Of a stretch of DNA of 39,077 bases, positions 31,815-38,662 are shown piece by piece. The notes under the pieces are model-generated. The model did no database searches, had not been told where the DNA came from, and was given only the letters and a program-made list of their open reading frames with translations. The DNA comes from Candidatus Poribacteria bacterium (GTDB lineage: Bacteria; Poribacteria; WGA-4E; WGA-3G). Numbering within the stretch: the first letter of the stretch is position 1; each line of letters begins with the position of its first letter. The stretch spans positions 1 through 39,077 of the forward strand of contig PYJE01000191.1 in the NCBI GenBank assembly GCA_003635305.1. The letters run 5' to 3'. The translations under genes and the position numbers were made by a program.

Positions 31815-33056
31815 TTAAGATTGAACGGTTTTGGCGAGATACATGAGTGCCTCTTCACACAACTCTTGAATCTCCTCCATCGCGACGATGAGTTCTTCTT
31901 CTGAACGCGCATGCAACTGGAGTCGCTCCTCGGTCAGCGTGATGTAGAGCTCGCGTGCCACATCGACAAATTCGACTTGCGTTGCTGTCTCTGCCGCTAG
32001 CACGAACGCGGCCGCGCCTTCAAAGATTTCACGCGTTGCCATACCCTCAAAATTTTTATAGAGGGCACGCGCGGCGAGTTCCTCAGGCGTAAAAGTGGGA
32101 GCCGGCGGTTCTTCCGGAACGGGTTCGGGCTCGGGCTCTGGTTCAGGCTCCGGCTCCTCTGGCACCTCACTGACAGGTTCCGGCTCAACCTCAACCGGTG
32201 GCGATTCAGGTTCTTCCGGGGCACCTTCTTCGTCAGGCTCATCCGCAGGCGTTTCCTCATCGTCCTCATCTGCAGGCGTTTCCAGCGTTGCTGCATCCGA
32301 GAAGAGGGAGAGCGGATCCGAGGCAGCATAGGAAGCTGCGGACTCCGTTTCATACTCCAAGACATCAGAAAGAATCTCTTTCATGTCTTCGCGTCCCTCG
32401 AATGCGACATCCGGTTCTTCCACTATCATCCGTAGCGTTTGGATGCCGATAGTTTGAATCAGCGGGTGGAACACCAGCATTTCTGTCGGTGCTACCTCAA
32501 AGAGTGAGCGCGCGACGAGTGCCACCTCCGCCATATCGCGATTGCCGATGAGTTTCAACCGCGTTTCGCATGCCGTTAACGCCTGTATGAGACGCTGCAT
32601 GAACTCCGGTGTCACTAAATGCGGCAGCACCTCCGTACGGAAATGTTCGCAGGCGCGCTCCGCCTTCGCCATTTGCACGGACTCCTGTGAAAAGCTGTGC
32701 TGCCTGAGTTGACTCTCGGGATGAGACTCCATCAGCACAAGTTCTTCTTCTGACGCTTCCTCTGGAGAATCCAAAGGGGCCTCCTCCTCGCTGTCCATCT
32801 CATAGTCCTCAAGGAGTTCGGTTACCCAAGTGTACATCGATTCAAAATCGAAATGCACATTCTCCAATTCAGGTTCGTTGAGGAGTTCGCGGCTCTGCGA
32901 GATACAGGCGTGGAGCCGCTCCTTCTCCGATTTCTCGTAGGGAAGCCTGCGTTGCTTTTCTACGGCTATCTGTTTTTGACGTGATTTCCGGTCGCGATTG
33001 CGTTTTTCACGTTTACGCGCCACATTCGCAGACCGGCGAGCTTTTTTCTTTGCCAT
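31815..33056 (-). CDS. Basic/acidic low-complexity protein of unknown function
   Basis: The 413-aa protein has a highly basic N-terminus (MAKKKARRSANVARKREKR, then RDRKSRQKQ), a predicted helical domain with acidic stretches, a Pro-Glu linker (repeated EPEP) at about 300-330 and a C-terminal helical domain of about 75 residues. Two globular parts separated by a linker are likely. The basic head could bind RNA or DNA. The ATG at 33056 is preferred over an upstream TTG because AGGA lies near and the N-terminus is compact. It heads an operon with the 37-aa peptide. No family is recognised. Confidence 0.72.
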   Translation of the reverse strand: MAKKKARRSANVARKREKRNRDRKSRQKQIAVEKQRRLPYEKSEKERLHACISQSRELLNEPELENVHFDFESMYTWVTELLEDYEMDSEEEAPLDSPEEASEEELVLMESHPESQLRQHSFSQESVQMAKAERACEHFRTEVLPHLVTPEFMQRLIQALTACETRLKLIGNRDMAEVALVARSLFEVAPTEMLVFHPLIQTIGIQTLRMIVEEPDVAFEGREDMKEILSDVLEYETESAASYAASDPLSLFSDAATLETPADEDDEETPADEPDEEGAPEEPESPPVEVEPEPVSEVPEEPEPEPEPEPEPVPEEPPAPTFTPEELAARALYKNFEGMATREIFEGAAAFVLAAETATQVEFVDVARELYITLTEERLQLHARSEEELIVAMEEIQELCEEALMYLAKTVQS

Positions 33057-33181
33057 TGTCCTATCTTTTTGCCTCGCCAACGGCGAGAAAATGCAGGCGA
33101 CGCTGAATGACGAGGCCGCCCTTCAGTTATCTTTGTGGAACCTCAAACTAGGTGTCACTTTAAAGTTTAACATCTTTTTAT

Positions 33182-33211
33182 AGTATATAGCAAGAGAAAA
33201 AGTTTTGTCAA
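33182..33211 (-). promoter_or_regulatory. Sigma70 promoter of the basic/acidic protein gene
   Basis: On the minus strand: TTGACA (33211-33206), an 18-bp spacer and TATACT (33187-33182). The leader to the ATG is about 120 nt and contains a hairpin, CTCGCC/GGCGAG (33073-33087), just before the ribosome-binding site. Confidence 0.65.
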
Positions 33212-33219
33212 GGGAAAAT

Positions 33220-33248
33220 TTGACATTCCCCAGAAAATTGGGTATACT
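33220..33248 (+). promoter_or_regulatory. Sigma70 promoter of the DNA methyltransferase gene
   Basis: TTGACA (33220-33225), a 17-bp spacer and TATACT (33243-33248). Its -35 lies 8 bp from the -35 of the divergent promoter. A dyad CCCCA/TTGGG lies in the spacer, a possible operator for restriction-modification control. Confidence 0.72.
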
Positions 33249-33291
33249 TTGCATAGCCTAAATCGCAAACGCATAGGATTAACCCAATACC

Positions 33292-34743
33292 ATGAACTTT
33301 CAAAACCCCAAAACCGCCGACATCGCCGCACTAGACGCAGCACTTGCCGAGAATTTCAAGGCGCATTTTTCGGTAGAACCGTTCCTCTCCCGAAAAATCG
33401 TGAGTTTCCAAGGCAACAAGGACAAACCTGCCTACGGCTGGTATAAATACAAAGAGGCATTCTCGGCAGAACTCGTCGCGTATCTGCTCAATGGTGCTGT
33501 AGGAGAGCCCTCCGGTCTCGGGGCATCCGTAGGCGCGCGTTCCAAGCGCGCAAGAAAAATCCTCGATCCGTTCGCAGGCATCGGCACCACCCTTTTCGCC
33601 GCTAGCGAACTCGGCATCGCCGCTGATGGCATTGAACTCCTGCCCATCGGACAAGAAATCATCAACGCCCGGCTCATCTTGGAAAGAGACGAGTGTGCCG
33701 ACACGATTTTCTCAACGCTTGCCCAGTGGATAACCCATCGTCCGTGGAAAAATTCGCCGAAACGCGTCCCGTTCAGCACGCTACGCATCACCGAAAACGC
33801 CTATCCTTCCGAAACCGTTGAGGCAATTGAGCGTTACCGCGGCGCAATGTTCCAAGAAAACGAAAAGGTTCAGACAGTTTTACGGATGGCACTGCTGTGC
33901 ATTTTAGAATCCATCAGCTACACCCGAAAAGATGGGCAATGCCTCCGATGGGATACCCGTTCCGGCAAAACGCGCGCCAGCACCAAACCTTTCAACAAAG
34001 GACAAATCCTCGGCTTTGACGCAGCCATTGCGGCGAAACTGAAAGAGATTTTAGACGATGTGCATCCCGCACCAACGCTCTTCTCAAATCCCAGCGAGAA
34101 TGAAATCCCAACGCCACCCGTAGGATTATTCAAAGGTTCTTGCCTTGAAATTTTACCGACATTGGAGAGTGAGTCCTACGACGCGGTGCTTACCTCGCCG
34201 CCTTATTGCAACCGATATGACTATACGCGCACCTACGCCTTGGAGTTGGCGATGCTCGATCTGGCGCATGAGGATGTCACCCGCTTGCGACAACAGATGC
34301 TGAGCTGCACCGTCGAAAATCGCCAGAAAGCCCTGCAACAACTCGCCCCACAGTGGGCACCCTTCCTCACCGCCGCAGACCGGCAACCATTGCTACAAGC
34401 AATCCTCACCTATCTGGACAACCAAAAATCGGAAGGCATGCTTAACAACAGCGGCATCCCCCGCATGGTGCGCGGCTATTTCTACGAGATGGCGTGCGTT
34501 ATCGGCGAGTGCGCGCGTGTGCTAAAACCGAACGCACGTCTCTTCATGGTAAACGACAACGTCCGCTATGCCGGTGTGAGCATTTCGGTTGACATGATTT
34601 TGTCCGACATCGCGCGCTCCCTCGGTTTTGCCGTAGAGCAGATTCTCGTCGTGCCGGGGAAGAAGGGAAACAGCAGTCAACAGATGGGAGTGTATGGGAG
34701 GGTGCCGTTGCGGAAGTGTGTCTATGTATGGAGGAAACAATGA
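33292..34743 (+). CDS. DNA methyltransferase of a type II restriction-modification system
   Basis: The 483-aa protein has motif I DPFAGIGTT (from Asp92), GIEL for motif II, and TSPPY (301-305) for the catalytic motif IV. SPPY is usual for N4-cytosine methylation. Motif I precedes motif IV by about 200 residues, with the target recognition region probably between them, as in alpha-type order. Residues 68-88 (GAVGEPSGLGASV...) derive from two genomic repeats inserted in frame just before motif I. The stop overlaps the ATG of the nuclease gene. It should protect the host at the nuclease site, which by family is CYCGRG. Confidence 0.88.
   Translation: MNFQNPKTADIAALDAALAENFKAHFSVEPFLSRKIVSFQGNKDKPAYGWYKYKEAFSAELVAYLLNGAVGEPSGLGASVGARSKRARKILDPFAGIGTTLFAASELGIAADGIELLPIGQEIINARLILERDECADTIFSTLAQWITHRPWKNSPKRVPFSTLRITENAYPSETVEAIERYRGAMFQENEKVQTVLRMALLCILESISYTRKDGQCLRWDTRSGKTRASTKPFNKGQILGFDAAIAAKLKEILDDVHPAPTLFSNPSENEIPTPPVGLFKGSCLEILPTLESESYDAVLTSPPYCNRYDYTRTYALELAMLDLAHEDVTRLRQQMLSCTVENRQKALQQLAPQWAPFLTAADRQPLLQAILTYLDNQKSEGMLNNSGIPRMVRGYFYEMACVIGECARVLKPNARLFMVNDNVRYAGVSISVDMILSDIARSLGFAVEQILVVPGKKGNSSQQMGVYGRVPLRKCVYVWRKQ
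33498..33551. repeat. Palindromic repeats inside the methyltransferase gene, in frame
   Basis: GTAGGAGAGCCCTCC, also found at 22740, is followed by CCGTAGGCGCGCGTTCC with a stem GCGCGC (33533-33538) and GCGCGC (33546-33551). Both are copies of intergenic repeat families. They are translated as a 20-residue insert just before the SAM-binding motif. Confidence 0.78.
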
Positions 34744-35690
34744 GCATTTATCGTCGGCATTTATCCAGAAGTGTAGACCTGGTCACCGATGCAGCAGACA
34801 TCCGCGCAGGTTTTGTCACCCTGGCGTTGGAGAGGAACCGTCGAGCTACCCCGTTCGTTGAGCAGGCACGGGCATTGAAAGTTTTGGCACAGCGCGCGAA
34901 AAATCCTATCGATCTCCTTAACATTGAAGGGATCCGGCCCGCGTTGCTCACCGCCGCCGGCTTTTCAGAGAAGGCGACAAATTATACAGAAGAAGCAGAC
35001 AAAACAGAAGCAATACAGGGATTAATCGAGAACTTCCTGGAACCTACAGGCAGTGATTTTGTGGAGGAACTAGTGTATCGGTTTCTGTTGACTCGCGGCG
35101 ATTCGTTAGGCGGCTCCATGCGAAACGTCGCTGGCAAGTTGGCGGAGAGAAAACTGACCCGAGCCCTCATCTCCGCGCTGACACTCACAGAAACCGAGTA
35201 TCGGTGGTTGAACGCCGCGAGCAAGACATGGATTCCCGGAACGACTGATGTCACGGATATTGAATTGAATCTCAAGGCATTGAGTTGGGAACGGAACGGA
35301 GAATCCCGAACGCTGATTTACAATCTCACCGTGCCGCTGGTGAGAAAAAACATAGATATGTGTCTCCTCAACTGCGATTCATCCGAGGTGAAGTCTGCGA
35401 CTTACAGAATTCCTGAGCGATTTCTCGCGTTCGGCGAACTGAAAGGCGGCATCGATCCGGCGGGAGCAGACGAACACTGGAAAACCGCGCAAACCGCCTT
35501 ATCCCGAATAAGGGATGCTTTTGGGGACAAAAATTTGTCGCCCAGCCTCTTTTTTATCGGGGCTGTCATCGTTGAGAACATGGCACAAGAAATTTGGCAG
35601 CAGCTAGAAGCGGGCACGCTGAAAAACGCGGCGAACTTAACGAATGCTGAGCAGGTTGCGTCGCTGTCTCAGTGGCTAGTCGAACTGTGA
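34740..35690 (+). CDS. AvaI/BsoBI-family type II restriction endonuclease
   Basis: The 316-aa protein carries a PD-(D/E)XK-type site: Asp206 in NIDMCLLN, then Glu233-Leu-Lys235 in GELKGGIDPAG, and His246 in DEHWKTA. BsoBI has Asp212, Glu240, Lys242 and His253; the spacing is nearly the same, and the Lys-to-His distance of 11 is identical. Other landmarks are GGSMRNVAGKLAERK and RTLIYNLTVPLV. GGAGGAA precedes the ATG, which overlaps the methyltransferase stop. It probably cuts CYCGRG, the known specificity of the family; not shown for this protein. Confidence 0.85.
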   Translation: MSIYRRHLSRSVDLVTDAADIRAGFVTLALERNRRATPFVEQARALKVLAQRAKNPIDLLNIEGIRPALLTAAGFSEKATNYTEEADKTEAIQGLIENFLEPTGSDFVEELVYRFLLTRGDSLGGSMRNVAGKLAERKLTRALISALTLTETEYRWLNAASKTWIPGTTDVTDIELNLKALSWERNGESRTLIYNLTVPLVRKNIDMCLLNCDSSEVKSATYRIPERFLAFGELKGGIDPAGADEHWKTAQTALSRIRDAFGDKNLSPSLFFIGAVIVENMAQEIWQQLEAGTLKNAANLTNAEQVASLSQWLVEL

Positions 35691-36012
35691 CTAGTTGATA
35701 AGGTATCAACTAATCTTGTGAATTTTTCCGTTGCAAATTTCTGTCTTTTGTGGTATTTTAGAGTTCACAGACATTTGCATGTCAAGAAAGTACACATGAA
35801 TCGGGTGCCAGTCTCCGGTAGGACCGTTGCGCAGAAGGCAGAGAGCTCTCGGGTTTTGTAGAGAATGAGCTTCACATCCCCTGAAAACCATGAGGGCATG
35901 CGCCGGAACGGGGATCGGTCTTGTAGTCTATCGGCTGTATCGGTTAACAGATTCGGTTAACAGATGTGGTAATCGAGCAGAAGCATCGGAATGGGAAATG
36001 GAGGGATAGGAG
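35691..36012. other. Intergenic region with a promoter and a 13-bp tandem repeat
   Basis: The 322-bp gap holds no convincing gene. It contains a promoter (35731-35759), a short dyad GACAT/ATGTC (35770-35783), a piece of GGTAGGA repeat (about 35817) and two adjacent copies of CGGTTAACAGAT (35941-35966). The repeat lies about 50 bp upstream of the next gene and could be a regulator site. Confidence 0.55.
35731..35759 (+). promoter_or_regulatory. Sigma70-like promoter upstream of the AT-rich membrane gene
   Basis: TTGCAA (35731-35736), a 17-bp spacer ending TGG and TATTTT (35754-35759). The next gene begins at 36013, so the leader would be about 245 nt. Confidence 0.5.
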
Positions 36013-37086
36013 ATGAATATTCCATTTAACCTTTACGATTTTTTGGGGTACGCGTTACCTGGGTTCGTCGTCATAATCATAGCGGTTATTTTGATAAATC
36101 CGGACATTCTGACAACCCCACAGTCGCCAATTGAAACTTGGTTGGGATTGATTCAGAAAGTCACAAATCCAGATGCAATGCCTATAAATCAAACCGAGCA
36201 GGCAAAAAGCGGGTTAGAAAGGTCTTTGCCTACTAGCATATCTCAGATGATTTTCTATGTACTTGCATGTTATCTCGTTGGGCTTGCGGTCCACGGATTA
36301 ACTGATTGGTTTTTCGCGACACTTCCAAAGAAATGGGAGCCGTTGAAAAGATATTATTCCGATCAAGGGACGTTTGAAAAGGGACTATTTGACTCTAGTT
36401 ATAGAGATTATCCTATAGACTTTGTCCCCTACTCAGACCATTTTGTGGACAAGTTGAAAAAACAGATCGAGAAAATTTTTGATGTCAAAGTAGATAGTAT
36501 CATGTGTGAAGCAGACGATCAGGTAGAGGATCAAAAGTATATGGAGATTTTTGAATTTTGTCGTGGAGCGGTTATCGAACGGAGCCCCGCGCACTATTCA
36601 CGGGCATTTGCGTTGTTATCACTCTACAATTCTGCCAGACTTCTAGCAGGGATATTTCTTCTTGCAGCAGTAGGATTTTTGGTGCGAATTTTTGTCCCGC
36701 AGCAACACTTTGAGTGGATATGGGGCGTAGTCTACATTTTAATTTTCTTCTTTCCTTGGATTGGGACAAAGGGAGAAAAATTAAATGGCTGTGCGAAAAA
36801 AGAATCAGAGAAGGGCTGCGCAAAAGTAATAGGATCTGTTTATTGGGCAGGTGGAGGATTTTGCGCAGTAATGGCGCGGTTATGGATTAATGCTCATATT
36901 CCTCAAAATGAGGTAGGAGGTTTCAATATCCTATTCTGGGGTTATTGCGTCAGTGCAGCCCTATGCCCCATATTTTTCTACCTCTATAACCTTTTCAGGA
37001 GGTATTACCGCAACAGCATCATCTACGGGTTTTATGAATATGCTGTAGCCCGCGAAAAGAAGACAGAGGATCCCAATGCCACGTGA
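36013..37086 (+). CDS. AT-rich multi-helix membrane protein of unknown function
   Basis: The 357-aa protein has four to six membrane helices. The N-terminus NIPFNLYDFLGYALPGF is followed by a first helix, a second helix near 78-97, a soluble domain of about 110 residues (about 100-205) and a cluster of helices in the C-terminal half. The N-terminal pattern (DF..Y..PG before a helix) recurs in membrane proteins near defence genes, but I cannot name a family. The codon use is visibly AT-richer than its neighbours, suggesting transfer. GGATAGGAG precedes the ATG. It lies next to the restriction-modification genes. Confidence 0.78.
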   Translation: MNIPFNLYDFLGYALPGFVVIIIAVILINPDILTTPQSPIETWLGLIQKVTNPDAMPINQTEQAKSGLERSLPTSISQMIFYVLACYLVGLAVHGLTDWFFATLPKKWEPLKRYYSDQGTFEKGLFDSSYRDYPIDFVPYSDHFVDKLKKQIEKIFDVKVDSIMCEADDQVEDQKYMEIFEFCRGAVIERSPAHYSRAFALLSLYNSARLLAGIFLLAAVGFLVRIFVPQQHFEWIWGVVYILIFFFPWIGTKGEKLNGCAKKESEKGCAKVIGSVYWAGGGFCAVMARLWINAHIPQNEVGGFNILFWGYCVSAALCPIFFYLYNLFRRYYRNSIIYGFYEYAVAREKKTEDPNAT

Positions 37087-37272
37087 TGTCGCGAAGTTGA
37101 GTGAGGGGCGGATTGCCTTGAAACCAATACGGGCGGATAGAGAAATCTGCCCTTACCATCGGTAGGCGCGCACGTCTGCTGAAAATGCCCTTTAACCTCT
37201 TAAACTGCAAAAGGACCTCAATCCTTCGCCCCCAATGACGCGTTGTTCGCGAGAACGGAGGGTTTCTGTTAG

Positions 37273-37308
37273 GCAAGATATGTTTAGCATTGCAGAAACA
37301 TATCTTGC
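37273..37308. repeat. Perfect 13-bp inverted repeat with 10-nt loop
   Basis: GCAAGATATGTTT (37273-37285) and AAACATATCTTGC (37296-37308) are fully complementary. It is AT-rich, unlike the other palindromes, and no T-run follows. It could be an operator or a mobile-element end. Confidence 0.8.
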
Positions 37309-37438
37309 GGGGAGCCGGTTTTGAGCTGCCACAAATCAGCGGTTGACTCTTAAGTTGGAATCCTTGATAACTGAAAGACTCTGCAGCCAATTTGACATCC
37401 ACCCTAAAATGTCGGAGAATAAATAATATAGAACGAAC

Positions 37439-37504
37439 CCGGTAGGCGCGGTTTGTAACCGCGCACGTGTTCAGTTTGCGCGGTTACAAACCAGTGCCTA
37501 CCGG
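37439..37504. repeat. Large composite palindrome, CCGGTAGGC...GCCTACCGG
   Basis: Left arm 37439-37464 and right arm 37478-37504 are nearly perfect complements (one extra base in the right arm), separated by about 13 bases. Each arm contains the GGTTTGTAACCGCGC half-repeat. This is the most complete copy of the family in the window and shows the full unit as two inverted halves. Confidence 0.88.
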
Positions 37505-37529
37505 ATTCGCTTTGCGGCCAGCCTGCTAC

Positions 37530-38315
37530 TTAACGCAGCCTCTTGATTTTGCCCCATGACGTGGCAAGTTTATCCCGCGCATCGACAGCCGTCAAGAACC
37601 CAGCCATGCCGACATCCATGCTGTCTTTCACTTCGTCAGCGGAAAGCGCACGGTTCCAGAGACGCACCTCGTCAACCAGACCCGGCCATGCCTCGCCAGA
37701 CCAGGTGCCTATTTGAATCTGGCTCGTCGTCTCCGCCGGCGCGACAGGATTGTTAGTCTCCTGCGCGTGTGTCAGCTCGCCATCAACGTAAATCTCCACC
37801 AACCCGTTGTTGTCGGAAGTATGCGTATAGGCGAGATAATACCACTTGTCGGTATCCAACGCGGTTTCGTTATCGTTGACATCCAAGAACCCGCCGGCGG
37901 CACCATTCGTCCACACCTTCAAGCCGTTGGCGGGGTTCATGCCGAAGCCGAAACCGATGTTTCTGCCATCGCCGCCCGAGCGGGTGCCGAAGATAATCGC
38001 ATGCGCACTCGGTAGCCGCGTGAGACTCACCCACGCCGCCTGCGTGATTGCATCTTCGATGTGAAACGCCGCATCATCTTCAACCGCGACGAAATCCGCG
38101 GAAGCAGCGAATTCGAGTGCCTTCCCGAACTTGCCATCTACCCACTGCGCACCGCCGTTGAGTTCGCCGGTGAACTTGTTTTCCGAGAAGTCTTCAGTGC
38201 TTGTCCCTGTGCCTTCGTCAAGAGGCATATAAAGCACGAGCCCTTCCATCAAATCAGCGGCCGCGTAAGTGCAGCAGGCCGCTGCAAAAATTAGCATCAG
38301 CAATAAATATTTCAT
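37530..38315 (-). CDS. Secreted LamG (concanavalin A-like) domain protein
   Basis: The 261-aa protein has an N-terminal signal (MKYLLLMLIFAAACCTYA); AAAC could serve as a lipobox. One LamG-like beta-sandwich follows (about 22-225): LVLYMPLDEGTGTSTEDFS, GGAQWVDGKFGKALEF, TQAAWVSL, DKWYYLAYTH, VEIYVDGEL and WPGLVDEVRLWNRALSADEV. The family binds carbohydrates or other ligands outside the cell. The second ATG (38315) has the best spacing to AGGAGG. The longer frame upstream reads through a tandem repeat and is not real. Confidence 0.9.
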   Translation of the reverse strand: MKYLLLMLIFAAACCTYAAADLMEGLVLYMPLDEGTGTSTEDFSENKFTGELNGGAQWVDGKFGKALEFAASADFVAVEDDAAFHIEDAITQAAWVSLTRLPSAHAIIFGTRSGGDGRNIGFGFGMNPANGLKVWTNGAAGGFLDVNDNETALDTDKWYYLAYTHTSDNNGLVEIYVDGELTHAQETNNPVAPAETTSQIQIGTWSGEAWPGLVDEVRLWNRALSADEVKDSMDVGMAGFLTAVDARDKLATSWGKIKRLR

Positions 38316-38347
38316 CATTTTCCTCCTATTGGAATTGTAATAGAGAC

Positions 38348-38377
38348 ATAATAACAGAAACCGCGTGTGTTTGTCAA
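38348..38377 (-). promoter_or_regulatory. Sigma70 promoter of the LamG gene
   Basis: On the minus strand: TTGACA (38377-38372), an 18-bp spacer ending TGT and TATTAT (38353-38348). The start codon is about 33 bp downstream. Confidence 0.65.
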
Positions 38378-38403
38378 GTTTCAGAAATTTGACGAGGAAT
38401 TTT

Positions 38404-38607
38404 CTAATTCTGGAAATCCTGCTCATCCTGTAAATCCTGCTCATCTTGTAAATCCTGCTTTCAGATTGCTGTGTTCGGCCATGCTGCTGTGCCAGGCCGA
38501 GGCATTTTCTAATCCTGAAAATCTTGTTCATCCTGTAAATCCTGCTGCTGTGCCATACTGAGGCATTTCCTAATCTTGTAAATCTTGCTAATCTTGTAAA
38601 TCCTGCT
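38404..38607. repeat. Degenerate 9/18-bp tandem array (AATCCTG type)
   Basis: Units like AAATCCTGCTCATCCTGT recur with a 9- or 18-bp period, interrupted by two copies of a CTGCTGTGCC...GAGGCATTT segment. The period is a multiple of three, so false open frames appear on both strands. With the flanks, this is all that the 347-bp gap 38316-38662 holds apart from two promoters. Confidence 0.8.
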
Positions 38608-38613
38608 TCAGAT

Positions 38614-38642
38614 TTGACATCCACACCAAAATGTGGTATAAT
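38614..38642 (+). promoter_or_regulatory. Consensus sigma70 promoter with internal dyad
   Basis: Perfect TTGACA (38614-38619), a 17-bp spacer ending TGG and perfect TATAAT (38637-38642). The spacer holds the dyad CCACA...TGTGG (38621-38636), a possible operator. A decayed copy of the same sequence lies at 37392-37420. Confidence 0.82.
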
Positions 38643-38662
38643 AAATACAGGAGGTAAACAAA

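Larger units (their letters stand above)
37087..37529. other. Intergenic region with repeats and a 13-bp perfect inverted repeat
   Basis: This 443-bp stretch holds no convincing gene. It has a GGGCGGAT/ATCTGCCC hairpin (37131-37152), a GGTAGGCGCGC fragment (about 37161), a perfect inverted repeat GCAAGATATGTTT/AAACATATCTTGC (37273-37308), a promoter-like stretch (37392-37420) and a large composite palindrome (37439-37504). Confidence 0.65.

Noticed and set aside
32095-32331. Gly-Ser repeat protein on the plus strand
   Set aside because: It is the antisense of the Pro-Glu linker of the minus-strand gene; the repeat coding creates the open frame.
35706-35891. 61-aa minus-strand open frame
   Set aside because: No ribosome-binding site was seen, it overlaps a promoter for the plus-strand gene and no family is recognisable.
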